A stretch of DNA of 64,000 bases from Thelephora terrestris (GCA_015956445.1 WIUZ02000004.1:558001-622000); one strand, 5' to 3'; shown: positions 38,098-51,682, counted from the first letter of the stretch. Translations and numbers: made by a program. The notes: generated from the sequence alone by a model not told the origin.

Positions 38098-39488
38098 TCA
38101 CCGCACGAGGCGGGTTAGTATCCGGAGTACAACACAAATTCGATCTGTCATACAAATTTCCAGGTGGTAGCGAGCAGTGAGGCGAAGAGGGACCCGTTGT
38201 GTGGCTTGAAAGGGCGAGGGGAAGATTTGGGCGCGACTTATTGTAACTTCTGTTTTGGAAGTATCTGAGTGGGGGGGTATAGTAGGAGGCCGCTGAGTTG
38301 TATTCCGATAATATCGACTGCGAACAAAACGCTGAGTGTCTTTCACGGCGATTGCCGAAAGTGTGTTCGCGCACTGAATTTGACGCATAATGAAAAGTTT
38401 CCGTGACGGGAAGGAGCGAACTCGGGGAACGGTGAACGTTGTATGCGGATTTCCGAAGGCGGCTGATAACGCAGCTTCACCGTCCGAGTCACGGAGGGGA
38501 AGGCATACATCACCTGTATTGTCGTCGGTGATAAAAAAAGCCAGACTAACTCCCACAGAATATGCCAGCGTCACGCCAAAAGTGAATGAGAACAGAGGGT
38601 GAGGACACAGAGTGTTACACAGAGTTAACACGAATACACCAAACCTGCCCGTAGCGTTTGTAGGTGTTTAGACCAGAGATAACACTCAATACAATCCACA
38701 GAGGCGTCCTTAGGATTACCCTTACATCCCCAGCACTTAACCAGCAGGGCCACGGTGACGTGTGTCTGATGTGATGGCGGGCGTCGTTAACACAGCCCAT
38801 CAGACTGAGAGCATTGTCCTCCAATTGATTCTGCGGCGTCGAGTACTACACGAGGCATGACAATCCTTACGATACATCAGCAACGTGCCTCGTCCGAATA
38901 GCCCTGTTGTCGTCTGTCATTCCACTAAGCGTTCAAAAAGAAACATTATAACCGGTGGCACCAGAGCCACCTATGCTCGTGGGGGTTTATCCTGACCGCA
39001 CGCAGCAGTACCCCAATATTTGAAGTTAGAAGCAGGGACCGCTCTGGACAATACAGATACGACCGACATTAAATAAATCGCACGCGCCCCGACTAAGAGT
39101 TGAATGGCGTCAGAGTGAGCAGATCACGCGTAAAGCCCATTCAACCGGTGGGTACGACTTACCTCAGTTGCAAATACAGCCTGCAAATGATTAATGACGC
39201 TCTATTCAGCGCTAGGGTGATTGAGATCGCGCCTAGCCAGGCCACGATGTGTGAAGGGTGTCCGCCTTCCTTCATCGATAACGCTTCGTGAAAACCGACC
39301 GCATCTGCGATAAGGCCAAGCGACTCACCATAACATATGAGGAAAAAAACATGTTCAAACGTGAAGAAACAAGTTTGCCCTCTACTCAACATACACCACC
39401 GACTGACAAATCCCAAGTACACACTCTGAACGCTGAATCCAGGCCACACTGAACCACCCTGATCGGTCTGAATTGACCGCCGACGCAA
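38098..39488 (-). other. Membrane-protein-like open frames, possibly a decayed gene
   Basis: Three minus-strand frames follow each other. At 39488-39159 are FEHVFFLICYGESLGLIADA, then HIVAWLGAISITLALNRASL and a GTAAGT donor after ATTTGCAACTGAG. At 38824-38615 is VILRTPLWIVLSVISGLNTY. At 38631-38098 (177 codons) is FSFTFGVTLAYSVGVSLAFF followed by a hydrophilic tail. Hydrophobic helices of about 20 residues recur, as in a multi-pass fungal membrane protein. No family was recognised, and the joins between the frames could not be settled, so whether it is alive is open. Confidence 0.3.
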
Positions 39489-42400
39489 GTATACCCCGCC
39501 AAGTTAGATTGCGGATGACCGTGGGCGGTTGCCCCGGGAGATTCCTATCATTCAATGGCGAAGTTGTGTCGCAAGGAAGGGTCGTGATGACCGTCGTGAC
39601 GGCGATGAGGGTCCACGCACACTGATTCGTCAGCCCGGATGATAGTCGGGCACAGCTCGTCACACCAGAATTTACAGAGCAGTGGACGGGGCGGCCGTCG
39701 ATTCAAAACCTGGGCATGAACCCCGAACCCGAAGCTTGACATGGGGACGGGGCTCACTGGCCATCGCGTGCGGCCACCAGCATATCAGCCCGTAGCTCGT
39801 AGTCGACCGTTGGAAGCACGGAATAGGTTAAAAAGTGCGGGGAAACGAGGCTGTCCTCGTGCCCAATTACAGCGATGAGCGCCGACTGCTACGGTACACT
39901 CGCGGGGACCCCCTCCCATAGCTCGAGGGTTACTAACAGCCAGCCACCCGACTAGGATCTTTGAAATGCCCCACACGACACGCCCAACAGGTGAAAAAAA
40001 AATATACTTGATTCTGGCCCCAGTAAATTTCGCTCACCAACATAACGTGGCAAAAGCCCAGCTTTCTTGATGCGTGGAGCGCGATCCTGTCGGCGATCTG
40101 GCAGCTGGCAGCATCGGCACATGTAGTATTCTCACCAAACTTCGGGCGCACGAGCAAAACCGGAGCAGCACACACACCCGAGGGTCAACCTGAGAGAACT
40201 TGAGCCGGTCTCGACTGGAAGCCGATCCGCGGTTGCGCGAAAGCGTCGTTGACCAGGTTTGAACCTCTCCTTTGTAGCTTCCCAATAGTCCTAGCTCGAT
40301 ATGGACTCGCGAGTTAGTAATGGTGGAGGGGGGGGATCTCCCAAAGGGCCAAAGATCCAAAGATACCACAGAGTCGCTACAGAGAGAGAGAGGGGTGTGT
40401 GGCCAGCGAACCTGCTGCCAAGGTTGACCCACGCAGATCGCCTCCAAATGGGAGTCCGTGTGAAATTCGAAAGAAATTAAGGTCGCCGCGGAAGGACTAT
40501 CGGTCCATATCGTTCTATTCCGCCCCTTTCAAAAACGCACAGTCTGTGCTGCACAGAGAACAAAGAACCCACGTGAACCGAGCAGACGATTAGGCCCGGA
40601 GTCCACAAGGCCCGGCCATGTCTAATCAATGTGACAAGAGGAGGCTTCCTCGCTGAGGTGAACAGCGCGAGAGATGCTAGCGAACCGGCAAACTGAATTC
40701 TCCCCTTGATATCCGTTTGGTAATTTTGACGTACACCAAACGTGTGTGTGTGTGTGTGAGGCTCCAAGCGGCGGCACTGTACAACGTGCCTCCCCCGCTT
40801 CAAAATGATACCGATACTTAATCTTATTTTGCTTCAGAACCAAAAAAAACGTAAACCGTTCGCTCGTTTCACCAAGCGCACAACCCCCTACGAACCCCCC
40901 TCACGCTATCTCACAAGAACGTGAAGAGGCCGGGAGACACCTTCGACAGCGTTCACCAGCGAACGCGGGACTGAATGCCACCAACTGATCCCTTTGAGTC
41001 CCCTTTCAATTCTGAGAAGCCCTGAAGTTCATTCCAAACCTTGACGGGGTCATATTTCAGATTGGCTGCGGCCTTCTCGCGTGCACGTCCCATAACGTTT
41101 CTGTGACGATGATCAGGCCTCAGCACAAAGGAGGGGGCCAGATAAGAAGACAGATGACATTAAGAAGCACAACGCCAAAATGAGGGGGGTGGTGGTGGCC
41201 CTCAGGGCAGCAGATCGCGCCTTAGATATGAAAGCTTCGAGAGAGAAGTCAGGTGGTATATAGATTGGAATGAAAAACAATAGGTTGTAAGCGAGGGGGG
41301 GGAAAGGGGAATGAGGGGTCCCTGAAAGCGATCAGCCGACGTTCCAGGCGGTCGGGGGATATTGTCCAAAGATAAAGATAAGGGGTGGCATGTCAAAATA
41401 AACGTGCGCCCCCATCATCTTGGCGCTATCTTGTTCGTATCTATAGACTTGATTAAGAATGCAAAGGCAGATCTCCCCCTCTTGAAGGCCGTCCAGACCC
41501 ACGGATTAGAGATGACCGCTTTCAATGGTCGAACGTGCAGAGGCGGAGGACCGGCTATCGGATGCCCACACGAAGATCGCAAAGATTGTTTCCGAAGCTT
41601 GAAATGCCCAACGATTTAGGCCGGCCTTGCCTTAGCTTCAAGGAAGCCTCGCAGGACGCAGCATCGACAATTCAATTGAAAGACATTGGGCAGGGCAGCG
41701 CTGCACACCACCTGACCAGGTTCTTAAAACATATGGTCACCAGCAATTGTTTAAGATCAACCCTTCGATGGAAAAAACGAGCAGTACGTGACCCACCCAA
41801 AACGTAATTTGTTCTATACCGCGTTGAATTAGCCATGTCATGTAGGCGACCGCAACGAGGAGAGGAGGGGGGTGGGGGTGCAAAACCTTGGTCCGCCAGT
41901 GCCAAACAGGGAGAGGACTAAAGCGTAGAGAAAAATGAAAGAGAGATGCGACGACGGAAGTCAAAGTTTGTTTCCCAGTTTCTTTGAGTCCAGACAAGCA
42001 ATCGGGAAAGGTTAACGGGACCGAGAGACTTTCAAAGAAAAAAAAATCGCAATCGGCCGTGATGGTTGGCAACCACTAGGCTGGAGCAAATCCAACGACA
42101 CGCTAGATGTGTGACCAGACCCTTTCATATCATGATTCCCCGACGCCATCTCCTAGGAGGAATAGGTGATTAGATGGGCTCATCCGACACGCGTTCTAAA
42201 CGTGGTGCACGGGGACATCGAAAACAGGACGAACCCGGTTCTGGAGATATTTCCAGCGGGATATAGGCCACACGCTGCATCGTGGTCGAGTGAACGCTCG
42301 AGAGGGTAGCCCGGTTGTAATTCCGCGACACCTTGTGAGCTTGCGACGCGTTACATCTTCTCGAGCACTTGCGGCATAAAAACGTTCTTCGATCGGCGTA

Positions 42401-43042
42401 TCGTCTGCCACCGAGCAGGAAAGGGAACTTGCATTCCCTGGTTATGTCAATGAGCAAGAGTTTCGAACCCAATCATTATAAAACGCCGTGGTAAATCGTG
42501 GGCTGTGTAAAAAGGCACGCATACCGACCTTGCTCCGATCATGACAAACAGAACGAGATGCAACTAGCGAAAAGTTGCGTTGGCTGCTGCGTCACCAGCA
42601 ATCCAAATATGCACCATAGACCGGGGGAAATCTGAGTGCTAAATGACGTGGGGGTAAAGGGGTCCTCTTTCAGCGTTTAAGGATGGACAGCTGAAGTTCT
42701 GGCGGAGCGGAACGGTCTGGAAACTTACGGAAGCGTAGCACTCCACGGTTCCACAACCCCACGATCGTGATCGCAGAATATTAACACCTTCAGGTGGAGT
42801 TCCTCGACGCCCAACGTACAGAGGAACTGTTTCGTGAGACAAGCGGTTCATTTACGGACGATCTGGGGGGTAGAAGCCCGCTGTGTTTTGCCTTCGGTTC
42901 GTGGGGGATTGGAGCTCCATATTGATGACGGTTTCTATTTCGAGCAGTGCTCTCGCAGTTCCATAGCCTTCCGTCGGTAGCACAGTTCTCGACGGAACCT
43001 TGATCGGCGTCCATACGTCATAGGTGGAGGGAAGCATCTTCA
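39489..43042. other. Low-coding stretch
   Basis: About 3.5 kb with only short frames. A hydrophobic minus-strand piece near 41840-41900 (LLVAVAYMTWLIQRGIEQIT) could be another membrane-protein remnant. A minus frame at 43043-42852 (VPSRTVLPTEGYGTARALLE) is protein-like but isolated. No tRNA or transposase motif was seen. Confidence 0.4.
40742..40758. repeat. (GT)n microsatellite
   Basis: Seventeen bases of alternating GT within an otherwise unique low-coding stretch. Confidence 0.9.
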
Positions 43043-43627
43043 TTGATCTCCATGAGCAAAGATCAAGGCAAGTCGTCCTATATGAGCGTAAGAGCAGCGA
43101 TAGGTAGAATGAAGATCGAAGCGGTGCCCGATGAGCTCACCGACGCACCACTGAGCGAGGATGAACTTTTATCTGCGTGTGAGCCGAGCCCTGAGCACCA
43201 AATTCCGCATTCGAAAGTGCCTCTGAGGTGCTTCCGGAGGGTCGTCGATCCCGAAAGAGGTGAAATCTATGATGTCATAGGGAAGAGAAACCGGGCCTTT
43301 CAGGTATCCTCCCAAAGATTCCCCGGCGAAGAGCGTTTATTCTGCGAGGTGAGACTCACCAGATTGGTAACCCGCATCTGCGTTATGCTTGGGCCGGAGG
43401 ATAGGATCACCTTGTGTGTTCTAGAGTCCAAGGTACCCAAGATCCGTCCGGAACAAGAGAACTGGCAAGGAACGCTGAATGGTGGGACCGTCGACGGCCG
43501 CGCATACATCATCGTTATACACATCAGCTATATTCATTTCCGGATTACCGTCATCGCGAGTTCCAAGCGCTGTCCCATTTATTCCGTTGGCAAGAACGTG
43601 TACGGATCTTCAGGCCATGTGGGGTAG
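43043..43627 (+). CDS. Isolated 194-codon open frame, unknown
   Basis: The longest + frame in the 35.6-45 kb block. It begins MISMSKDQGKSSYMSVRAAI and includes DELTDAPLSEDELLSACEPS, VPLRCFRRVVDPERGEIYDV and LGPEDRITLCVLESKVPKI. The first 150 residues have a believable composition; the end (IHISYIHFRITVIASS) does not. No introns are needed and no family was recognised. It could be a young, decayed or chance frame. Confidence 0.25.
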   Translation: MISMSKDQGKSSYMSVRAAIGRMKIEAVPDELTDAPLSEDELLSACEPSPEHQIPHSKVPLRCFRRVVDPERGEIYDVIGKRNRAFQVSSQRFPGEERLFCEVRLTRLVTRICVMLGPEDRITLCVLESKVPKIRPEQENWQGTLNGGTVDGRAYIIVIHISYIHFRITVIASSKRCPIYSVGKNVYGSSGHVG

Positions 43628-45038
43628 ACTTATGGCCCACGTCGAGAACCATCTCGTACGCCCGCGGAGTAGGCCGAGGAATTTTTTGCAGTATGAGAGC
43701 ACAGCCTCTCACGTATAGTTCACGAGGGGCCACTTGTACGGAGTATAGCGAAGAAGTCGACAGGGCCAAGGTTTTAATTGAATGTGACGGAAGCTCTGGA
43801 GAGGTCTTGCCTACTCGAGTCCCGGATCGAAGAGAGTGAAAAAAAAAGTTACGCGTTCAGTCGTTCTTCCTGTGGACCCTTCGTGTGAAATGGTCATAAG
43901 AGTTAGTTGCATACCAAAGATGATAGACAAACTCACGTACGTTTCCTGTGGGTGATGGGTTATCGGTAGAACTTGGTCTGCATACCGTGCGTAGCTGATT
44001 GACGAATCCGGTCGAAAAACCAGGGACTCAAGTAACTCTAAGGAGATATCCCATAAGAAGATCAACACGCTCCCACACCAATCGAAAAATGGCAGGATAA
44101 TGATAATGGAAGAGGGCTAGTTGAATTTGACGACGGTGATGGGTCGGGTTAGGATGTGAGTTCAAGGTCAGAAGATCCGTACAGTAACCGCCTGCGATCC
44201 GAGATGGAGCACAAGGTGTCGTGCGTCTCCCACCCCGAGGGATTGTTCCTACGAAACATGGGCTGTGTATACTTTTTTTTGTTGTTGTTCTCTTGGTGAG
44301 GAAACGCGCAGGACTACGAAGGAAATGGATGCGTCCATTGCACCCTCTCGAGCTCCGGAAGTTTGAGTGGGACTGCTGCAGGAACAAACCCTGAACCCTG
44401 CACTTGCAAAATTCCATCAAACAACGTGCTCGGCCGACTGAATTTTCTATGTCCGTGGTGATACCATCTAGCGGCTATCAACACGTTCGCGACATCGCAT
44501 ACTTTGCAAGAAGTGGGCTAAACTTCATCCTTACCAACTTACGAAAACGATCCCACAGACGAGGTCAAGGAAAATCTATCAGTGTTGTTTTATTTCCCTT
44601 ACGAACTGTAATGTAATGCAATGCGACGGAGGAAAAAACCCATACAAATACAACATGTTGTCTTGAGAAAAAGCATTTGAAAACAATCGACAATGAAGGT
44701 GGTTTTGATATGAAGCAGACATGAACGACGGTCGTTAAAAAATAATGTGTAGAGGCGACCGACCCGAACCAAGTAGCGGCAAAAAGCAAGAAAGCCAAGT
44801 GAGTAATTGTTTGGTCCGTGCAGTCGCGAGAATGGCATGAGTGAAAGCGAGTGCGGTAGATGGTTGTGTTGGAAAAATGTACAATCCCCAAGCAATGCGG
44901 CGTCGTCGTAAACGATCGGTCAAGGCAATAAAGATACCGTGCCGTCGAGGCACGAAAATAGAATAACGACCAAGACGGTCTGGTGAAGGGGGGCGAGCGA
45001 CGAGTGTATGTAACAACCGTTGAGCAACGCGACCGGTC
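43628..45038. other. Low-coding stretch downstream of the cyclin gene
   Basis: Short frames only (for example 44028-44420 minus, Cys/His/Pro-rich, unconvincing). The part next to 45038 is the probable 3' UTR of the cyclin gene. Confidence 0.4.
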
Positions 45039-46226
45039 TTACCACACACAAGGTCGGGCGAAAGCGTAGACGGCATTGGATTTGACAGGGGCGGCATGCT
45101 GATAGGCACCCGATGACCTCTTGGGCGATGGATGCTTTGCCTCTATGGAAGCGTGAGTCTTGGTGGGGTGTGCTTGTATCGGCGAAGACGATTTCCGGGT
45201 ATGTGCGTGGTGGTAAGGAGGGGAGACGCTGTCGCCAGAAATTTGCATGGTATTTGAACCGGCGGAGTGTACAATCTTCGCGCTGTCGCCCTCGTAGTTG
45301 GGTGGGGTGACAGGAGACATGGAGTTGGCGGGTGAGGGAATGTTGGAATGTGACGACGGGGGAGTGGGGAGGAGCTGCGGAGGTCCCTGTTGGGCTGGGT
45401 TAGAATCAGAAGACGTTCTTCTGGAACGTTCTGGCGTCGAAGACGTGGTCGATGGTGGGGAGGGGGGCGCTCCGGGACCAAAGGATGGGATGGCCGTCGG
45501 ATTGTTGTTGGTGCTCGGTTTCGGATGCGCGAACGGCCCAGACGAGGGCGCGGGTAGCGTATATTGCGACGGATAGGGACCGGGACCCTTGAAGTCCCTC
45601 CGAACCATCGACTCGAAGTCCTTGAGCGCACTGGGCTCGACGTTGAGCTGCCACTCCAAGTAGGAGCACATCTCGCGCTCCATCTGGTTGATCTCCCGAA
45701 GGGCAAACATACCCTGACCGACGATACACCAGGACTTGTTGGAGTAGGTGTCATCGCAGATGACCTTGGAGGCTATCATGAAGGCGGATATGAAGAGGCG
45801 GTGTCCGGAGGAGCCGCGTGCGGCGATGAACCGGGTCTTCAGTCTCTGCAACAAGTAGAGAGCGGCAAAGGTCACCGAAGGCGTGAGCCGGGTGCGATGA
45901 AGGGAATAGGCTATGAATTGTGCGAGGGGTGGAGGAGCAGTGTTGGTCGACGTCGGTGGTGGTTGGTCGGGGCAGTGAAAAAGGTTGTTGACGTATCGAG
46001 CGCACATTTTCGCGGTTTGCTCATGACCGTAGAAGGGGTCCTGAAAGAAAGAGCTAAGTGAGGAATGAAGCTAAAACAGGAATGGACGTACCGACTGCCG
46101 GGAACGTGCAGCGGACGCCGGAGGCTGCGGAGTGGAGGTCGAGGCGGAGATGGGCCTGTTGATGACCTGGGGTCTGCCAATGTAGGAGGATGGGGAGGGG
46201 TGGCGGGGGACGACGGCGGTGGCCAT
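45039..46226 (-). CDS. Pho85-type (PCL/Pho80-like) cyclin
   Basis: Two exons (46226-46092, 46040-45039) give 378 residues. Exon 1 is a disordered MATAVVPRHPSPSSYIGRP leader. Exon 2 begins DPFYGHEQTAKMCARYVNN and carries the cyclin box: FIAYSLHRTRLTPSVTFAAL, YLLQRLKTRF, GHRLFISAFMIASKVICDD, NKSWCIVGQGMFALREIN and MEREMCSYLEWQLNVEP. This is the conserved set of the Pcl1/Pcl2-like branch that binds Pho85 kinases in cell-cycle and nutrient control. The rest is a Pro/Ser-rich tail with many SP sites, ending AVYAFARP. The last residues before the stop overlap a GTAAGA, so a further tiny exon cannot be excluded. It is the only sound gene in a 17-kb low-coding region. Confidence 0.87.
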
Positions 46227-49200
46227 GTTCTGAAGGGCGGACTGGCGTTAGAGAAATGATTGAAAAATAAAAGGGGGGAGGATGAGGAAAGGGAGGAGGA
46301 ACAGAAGGGCCAATATATATTTGTAATAAAAATGGGCGAATTCAAAAACTTGGGATCAAACCTCGAGGCAGAACGAGAACGTAAAATCAAAAACGAGCAA
46401 ACGGTTCACTAACCATGTGTGATTTCATCCGTGAAGCTTGAAGAATAACGCTTGGGGTTTGTTTGGGATGTTCAGAGACCTCGCACGGTTGTGTTCTGCG
46501 GGTCGATTGGGAGGGGGGAGTGCTGAGACCAGGCTCGTATTCCACCACGGCCTATAAGAGCAACATCGCCCATCACTCAATTTCCAATTGTAGTAAGTTA
46601 CCCTTTTAGGAAACCTCTTCTATTTTGGATAACCGGTAAATTGTGCCGAATATTAGGTAATACTCACTGTGCCTTCCCTCCCGTCATCTCCGTTGAAGGC
46701 TCGATTTCTGATGGCTCTCCATCGTGCCACACCCCAAGGGGGAGGAGGGGGGGACGTGTGTAGTCGTAGATTATCATTCCTAGTACCACTCAAAAACTGA
46801 ATACTCCTTCGTTTGCTTCCGCTTGGACGCCCCCCCACACATCCACAAAAGAGACGTAAAACCCTCTTCTTGCTCTATTCACACTCGTCTGTTCCCATTG
46901 TTCGCCATTGATTCACTCCGAGGGTCACAGCTATCCGCAAAACATGGTTCGCAGCCAACGTCCAACATCCCCGGCTACACCTCAGACGGTGATCCTTCCA
47001 TGAGCATCGCCATGACCATCCACCATCCGGCTTAGGACTTTCCCTGACCGACCAACAGTCATCTACATTGCCACAGTGTTTCGATGAACCCCTCTGAGAT
47101 GTAGTGCCACCTTTTGGGAACAACTCACCAACCGGATGTATCTCTTTCCCGATCGTCTCAGCCACTAGTCTGGGGGGTATAGATCTTGGGAACAAGCCAA
47201 CCTTTTCTGCCGCCCAGCAACCCTTGTTTTCTCACCGACACGGATAGTTAGGCCAGGAACATACGGATGCTACGCTTTTGTGTTCAGATATGTCATGTCG
47301 TTGAACCCCCACCGTGCCTACGCGATATCTCGAGCCTGCCCACGGTGTAAACCCCGCATACCGTGGCGAGGATGGTGCGACTATTACTACTAGCCTCATG
47401 GCGCCCCCCTTGTCGGGCCATGAGTCTCGAGTCGGGCGACTGGGCTTTTTCGTAATTCAAAACGTGCTCTATTGCACTTTTCGTCATCCTTCTGACGGCC
47501 CTTACGACTTAGGCGACGGCTACCCTCAATTGATTGCTTCCGTTCGTCCACATCCTCCTCGAGGCTGAAAATCACTATCGCCTGTTGAGCCTGTTCCGGC
47601 GATCAGAAGGCTCCCCACTTGTCTCCGCAGGTGCAACTCCTCCCGTGTCGGTCAATACAATCAATCACAACCGCCAAGGCAGAACTGCGTCCCAGAAACC
47701 CGTCACGGAACACAGGGCGGGGGCTCCCCAACAATGCCAGCGAAGAAGTTCTCGGTTGCGCGACTTTGAGATTGCCGTAAAAGAGTGACAGGTCGTCCCA
47801 AGCGAGCCCACGTCATGATGTTCTTCGCGCCAACAACCTCTGCCTTCCTAGTACCCGGTGTCACTCTTGAAAACCCCCAAGACTGTCCAACAGGGGTGAA
47901 AGGCGTCCTGTCCAACCACCATCAAAAGCTTCATAGTACAGCAATGGTATCATAGTACGGACTAGGCAATCCAACACCTCTTCTGATGCGAGAACCCCTT
48001 TGTTTGATGCCTCTGTCGGTCTGCGGGAGGCGCTAAAGGAGCCCGCCCTGAAGTGATACCCACAAGGTCAGTCCCGCCCAACTAGCGCTATCTTGATCCT
48101 GTTCGGTCAGCGACAAAGCTCTCCGACGAGAAACGCCCACTCTCAGAAATCAAACATGATCAAAGATGCTTGATGACGCGATCTCATCGAACAACCCTCC
48201 CCTTCCAAGGTTTCTGATAAGGGCCGTCTCCTCGGTCGTGCCGTGCAATGCGCAAGGTCACGTCCGCTGGTATAGTGGGGGCCAGCGTACCCACGTGTTG
48301 TCCTTCTTCAGGTACAACCACCCGTCCGATCGCAATGTATCAACGGTTTCTTTAGCTCGCGGATTATCGGATCGGTTTACAGAGCCCAGGAGAGGTGAGA
48401 ACGTACACGATTCGGCCTTTCCATTACTCCAGGTGGCGCCGTTCACCCACTAGTAGATGGTCGTCTCGCGGAGGGGCGGCGTCATCCGGATATGGTCATC
48501 CTCGCTAAAGGGTGGACTCGGATGAACAGTACCTGCCTCGGTCCGTGCTTTAGATCCATTCCGTTAAAGATGCTCCGTCGTTGAATGAGATGAGGCTCTG
48601 GGTCCTTTAAATCCTCCAGATCTCGCGTTAGTCCGATGGCGTCCAGACCCCTCTCATCCACCTTCTCGAAGATCTACCCAGTCCAGACTGGACGGTATCT
48701 ATGAGAATCGGCCGTCGATCCCCCTTTCATCTTTCTCCACCGGTCCGACGCTCACCCACCTTCGTTCGCTGATATGTCTATGTCCGTGATGGGGGTTCGT
48801 TGTCGGTTCTTGTTTGTCCGAGTTACTCTCACACAACTCCACCACCCCCGTTTTCCTCGACCGAACCTAGGTCGCCCACGCTATCGAGCGACCATCTGGG
48901 AACTGATCAATCTCTCGATAACGTTCTATACATACCAAGCTGTATCCTGGTGTTTCCCTCATTCACTGCTCGAAACGCGAGAACCAAGAAAAGGCCATCA
49001 TACCCTGGGATCGCGAGCTCCACACTGCGCATGCTGCACAAGTTTCGTGCTTCAATCATCGGAAGGCTCAAAGCGTTTTTCCTTACACGGATCTGAGATC
49101 TCAGGGTTGTTCCGTGGCCCCGCTCCCTTTGACTCAAAAGGAAGGTCCGAGCTATAGTTGGTATCCGCCGTTCGGTCAGCAGCACCACGGGCTAAACTTC

Positions 49201-49886
49201 TGGCACTGAGTAGCAGTAGGTAAACGTGCTCGTGTGCAACGTTCGCTTCACATGTTACATGTCATGTCGTGTGCGGTCGAGCCAGAGGTAGAAACCGCCG
49301 TCCGTATGTCAACGATCTCGAGATCTCATTTGTCGTGTACGTGTTGAGGGCCTTATTCGAATCCGAGCCGACGAAGCCGATTGAATGTTTAAAATTAATT
49401 CCTATGCCATAGTGTTGCTATCGCGCCCAGATATATATGAAATGCTCCTGTGATGTTTGCGATATGCGAACAAAGAGTCGAGACGAGTCGAGCTTCTCCA
49501 ATAGTAAAGCTTAACTCAACCGCCACAGAAACCGACCGATCAACAATGTCCCGACAGTCGCAGCGGCGCACACCGCCTTTCTGGCAACCGGTCAACGCGG
49601 CTTCCACGATTTCCAGAAATGACAACAGAATAGGTCGCACGCTTTCGGCGCAGTGTAGCACATGCTACCGTCCGAATCGTACGGAATCATCGCAGGATGC
49701 TAGAAGGCTGTGAGGGTGTGAAGTGTCGAGGTCAAGGGGGTTCTCGTCATGCGTCAATATTCCAGATCCGACAATCACACAGGTCGCATTCAGGTTACGG
49801 ATGTGGTTGTCATTCATCCGCCCATCTGGTTCAATAGAGTGGTGTAAGATGTTACATAGTATCCAGATGAAACCAAGGAGTCGCTC
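46227..49886. other. Low-coding stretch upstream of the cyclin gene
   Basis: The first few hundred bases are presumably the cyclin promoter and leader. Beyond that only short unrelated frames occur, such as 47314-47568 and 48774-49157 on the + strand, without motifs. A + frame near 47816 starts MMFFAPTTSAFLVPGVTLEN but ends quickly. No RNA gene or transposon motif was seen. Confidence 0.4.
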
Positions 49887-50994
49887 TCATAGCTTCAGAG
49901 AACCAACAACCCGCCCGGGCCTTCGTTCCCCTTTTATTTCCCTTGCGTTAGGCTCTGCATCGGAGCTTGACAGAACGAACACCCGAGACCAAGAGCCCAG
50001 AGCTACACAGCCACAGATCCGCTTGCGGAGCGAAAAGGAGCAAAGGTTCCCATGAACTGGAAGGAAACAGTCATCAGCCAAAGGACACTGAACAGATATC
50101 GGTTCCGAAAACCAAACGAGGGGAGTTTGTAGACAGAGAACCGCGAGGAACACTTGGATCCAACCAAACCTAACGCTGAACAGTGGCGAGAAATCCCCTA
50201 GGAACGGAATTCTCCGCCAACTAGCATCAGCCTTTTGTACTTCCAGATTTGGCCTATCACCAGACAAGCGCCACCAGCGTTCGGCACTGAATCTTTCGAT
50301 GCAAGATTCGCCCAATACTCCTACGAACGCCCATTGTTGGTCAGTCAACGTAGGAGAGGTGTCCTAGGATGCTCGCGTCACAAATTGATAGAAATCGAAA
50401 GCTTCTTTGTGTTCGTGCGCTAAACGCGCGCCTAGGTCTATTCACATCAAAAATTTGCTTCCGTAGGGCGTGGGCGGCGACATCGTCCATCACACTGATG
50501 GGATCCTTTGAACAGGGACGTCCTCTGAAGTTTGCAAATCCGTCATAGATGACCGCAACTCGGTGAAAGGGCACACCTGTGGCGGAGCGTCGCACGTAGA
50601 CATAGAAGGAATGGTAGCCGCGCTCCTCATGAACGGACGTGCTCTGACAGACCCCATATGAAAGCTTGCGACCGTAGCAAGTCCACTCCACGAAATGAGT
50701 AAGGCCACAACGAGGGGTCATCGTGGATAACGCCACCAGCCAATCACGAAAAAAGTTTTTCTTCGCACCCCTAATGTCAGCGGGTAAGCCACTCCCCCAC
50801 ATTTGACATTTAGTCCCGAAAGACACCGACGCTAAGCCGAGATGCCAATGAATGGGGAGATTGATTGGTACTGTAAAGCTGTGCATCGGAAGTAGCCACA
50901 TTCCGAGGCACCATCTCCGAGTTTCTGCAAGACCGAGAACGCCCTGAGAGCAACAAAGGATGGTCCAGAAGTTTCCAGGCGCCGGACTGTGCAA
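49887..50994 (-). other. Two abutting minus-strand open frames, unknown
   Basis: A 217-codon frame (50994-50341) overlaps by eight bases a 153-codon frame (50348-49887). The first contains FFRDWLVALSTMTPRCGLTH, HEERGYHSFYVYVRRSATGV and HRVAVIYDGFANFRGRP. The second contains GWIQVFLAVLCLQTPLVWF. Over a kilobase of minus-strand reading is nearly uninterrupted but in two frames. No family was recognised; it could be an eroded gene or chance. Confidence 0.25.
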
Positions 50995-51682
50995 GCTTCA
51001 CCCCACCTTACAGTGCTCGAATCTGGGGGGGTGGCTCTGTAATCGAAGCTCCGACCGAGATTGGTTGATGTTGGAAGGGGCGATGCAAACTGCGGCGAGT
51101 GGTAAGCGTGTGGATAACGGTAGCATTGACGACAGGTGTGGGTCGGTAAGTACCCTCGAATCCCATGATAGGATTAGCTGTGTCCCTTAGGTTCCCGGCG
51201 CGTGGAACAAAAGAGGGCACGAGTCTAGGAATGATGCTTATCACAAATAGTGCACGCTAACCCGTTAGAGGGTCTCATGCTTGAATGTGATTGGCGGGCA
51301 GCAGAAAGCCAAAGAAGCCCTAGGTCAGTTGAAGAAAGTTTTCAGGTGCGTTGGCACCTTGCGCAACTCATATGCGGCAGACCTAAGCCAGGAGCGTGAA
51401 TCGGGAGCTGCACGAGGAATCGGAACAACCATGCAGCACGACAGCATGGTTCGGAGCAGACAGTCGGATGGTGTAATCCTCTATGACAACGCTGTCAGCA
51501 TCGTTATACCGGGGAACTCGGAGATCGGGAATGGGAGTAACATTTGCCGTAGTCGAGGGTGCATCCTGTTTTCTAAGTCGCGTTTCCAGAGCATCTTTAA
51601 TGGGGCTAAGGATAAAGGAATCTGTCCGATCGAGAGTCAGATCGAGGAGAATGAAGAAGAAAGCCAAGAACCCCAAAATCGG

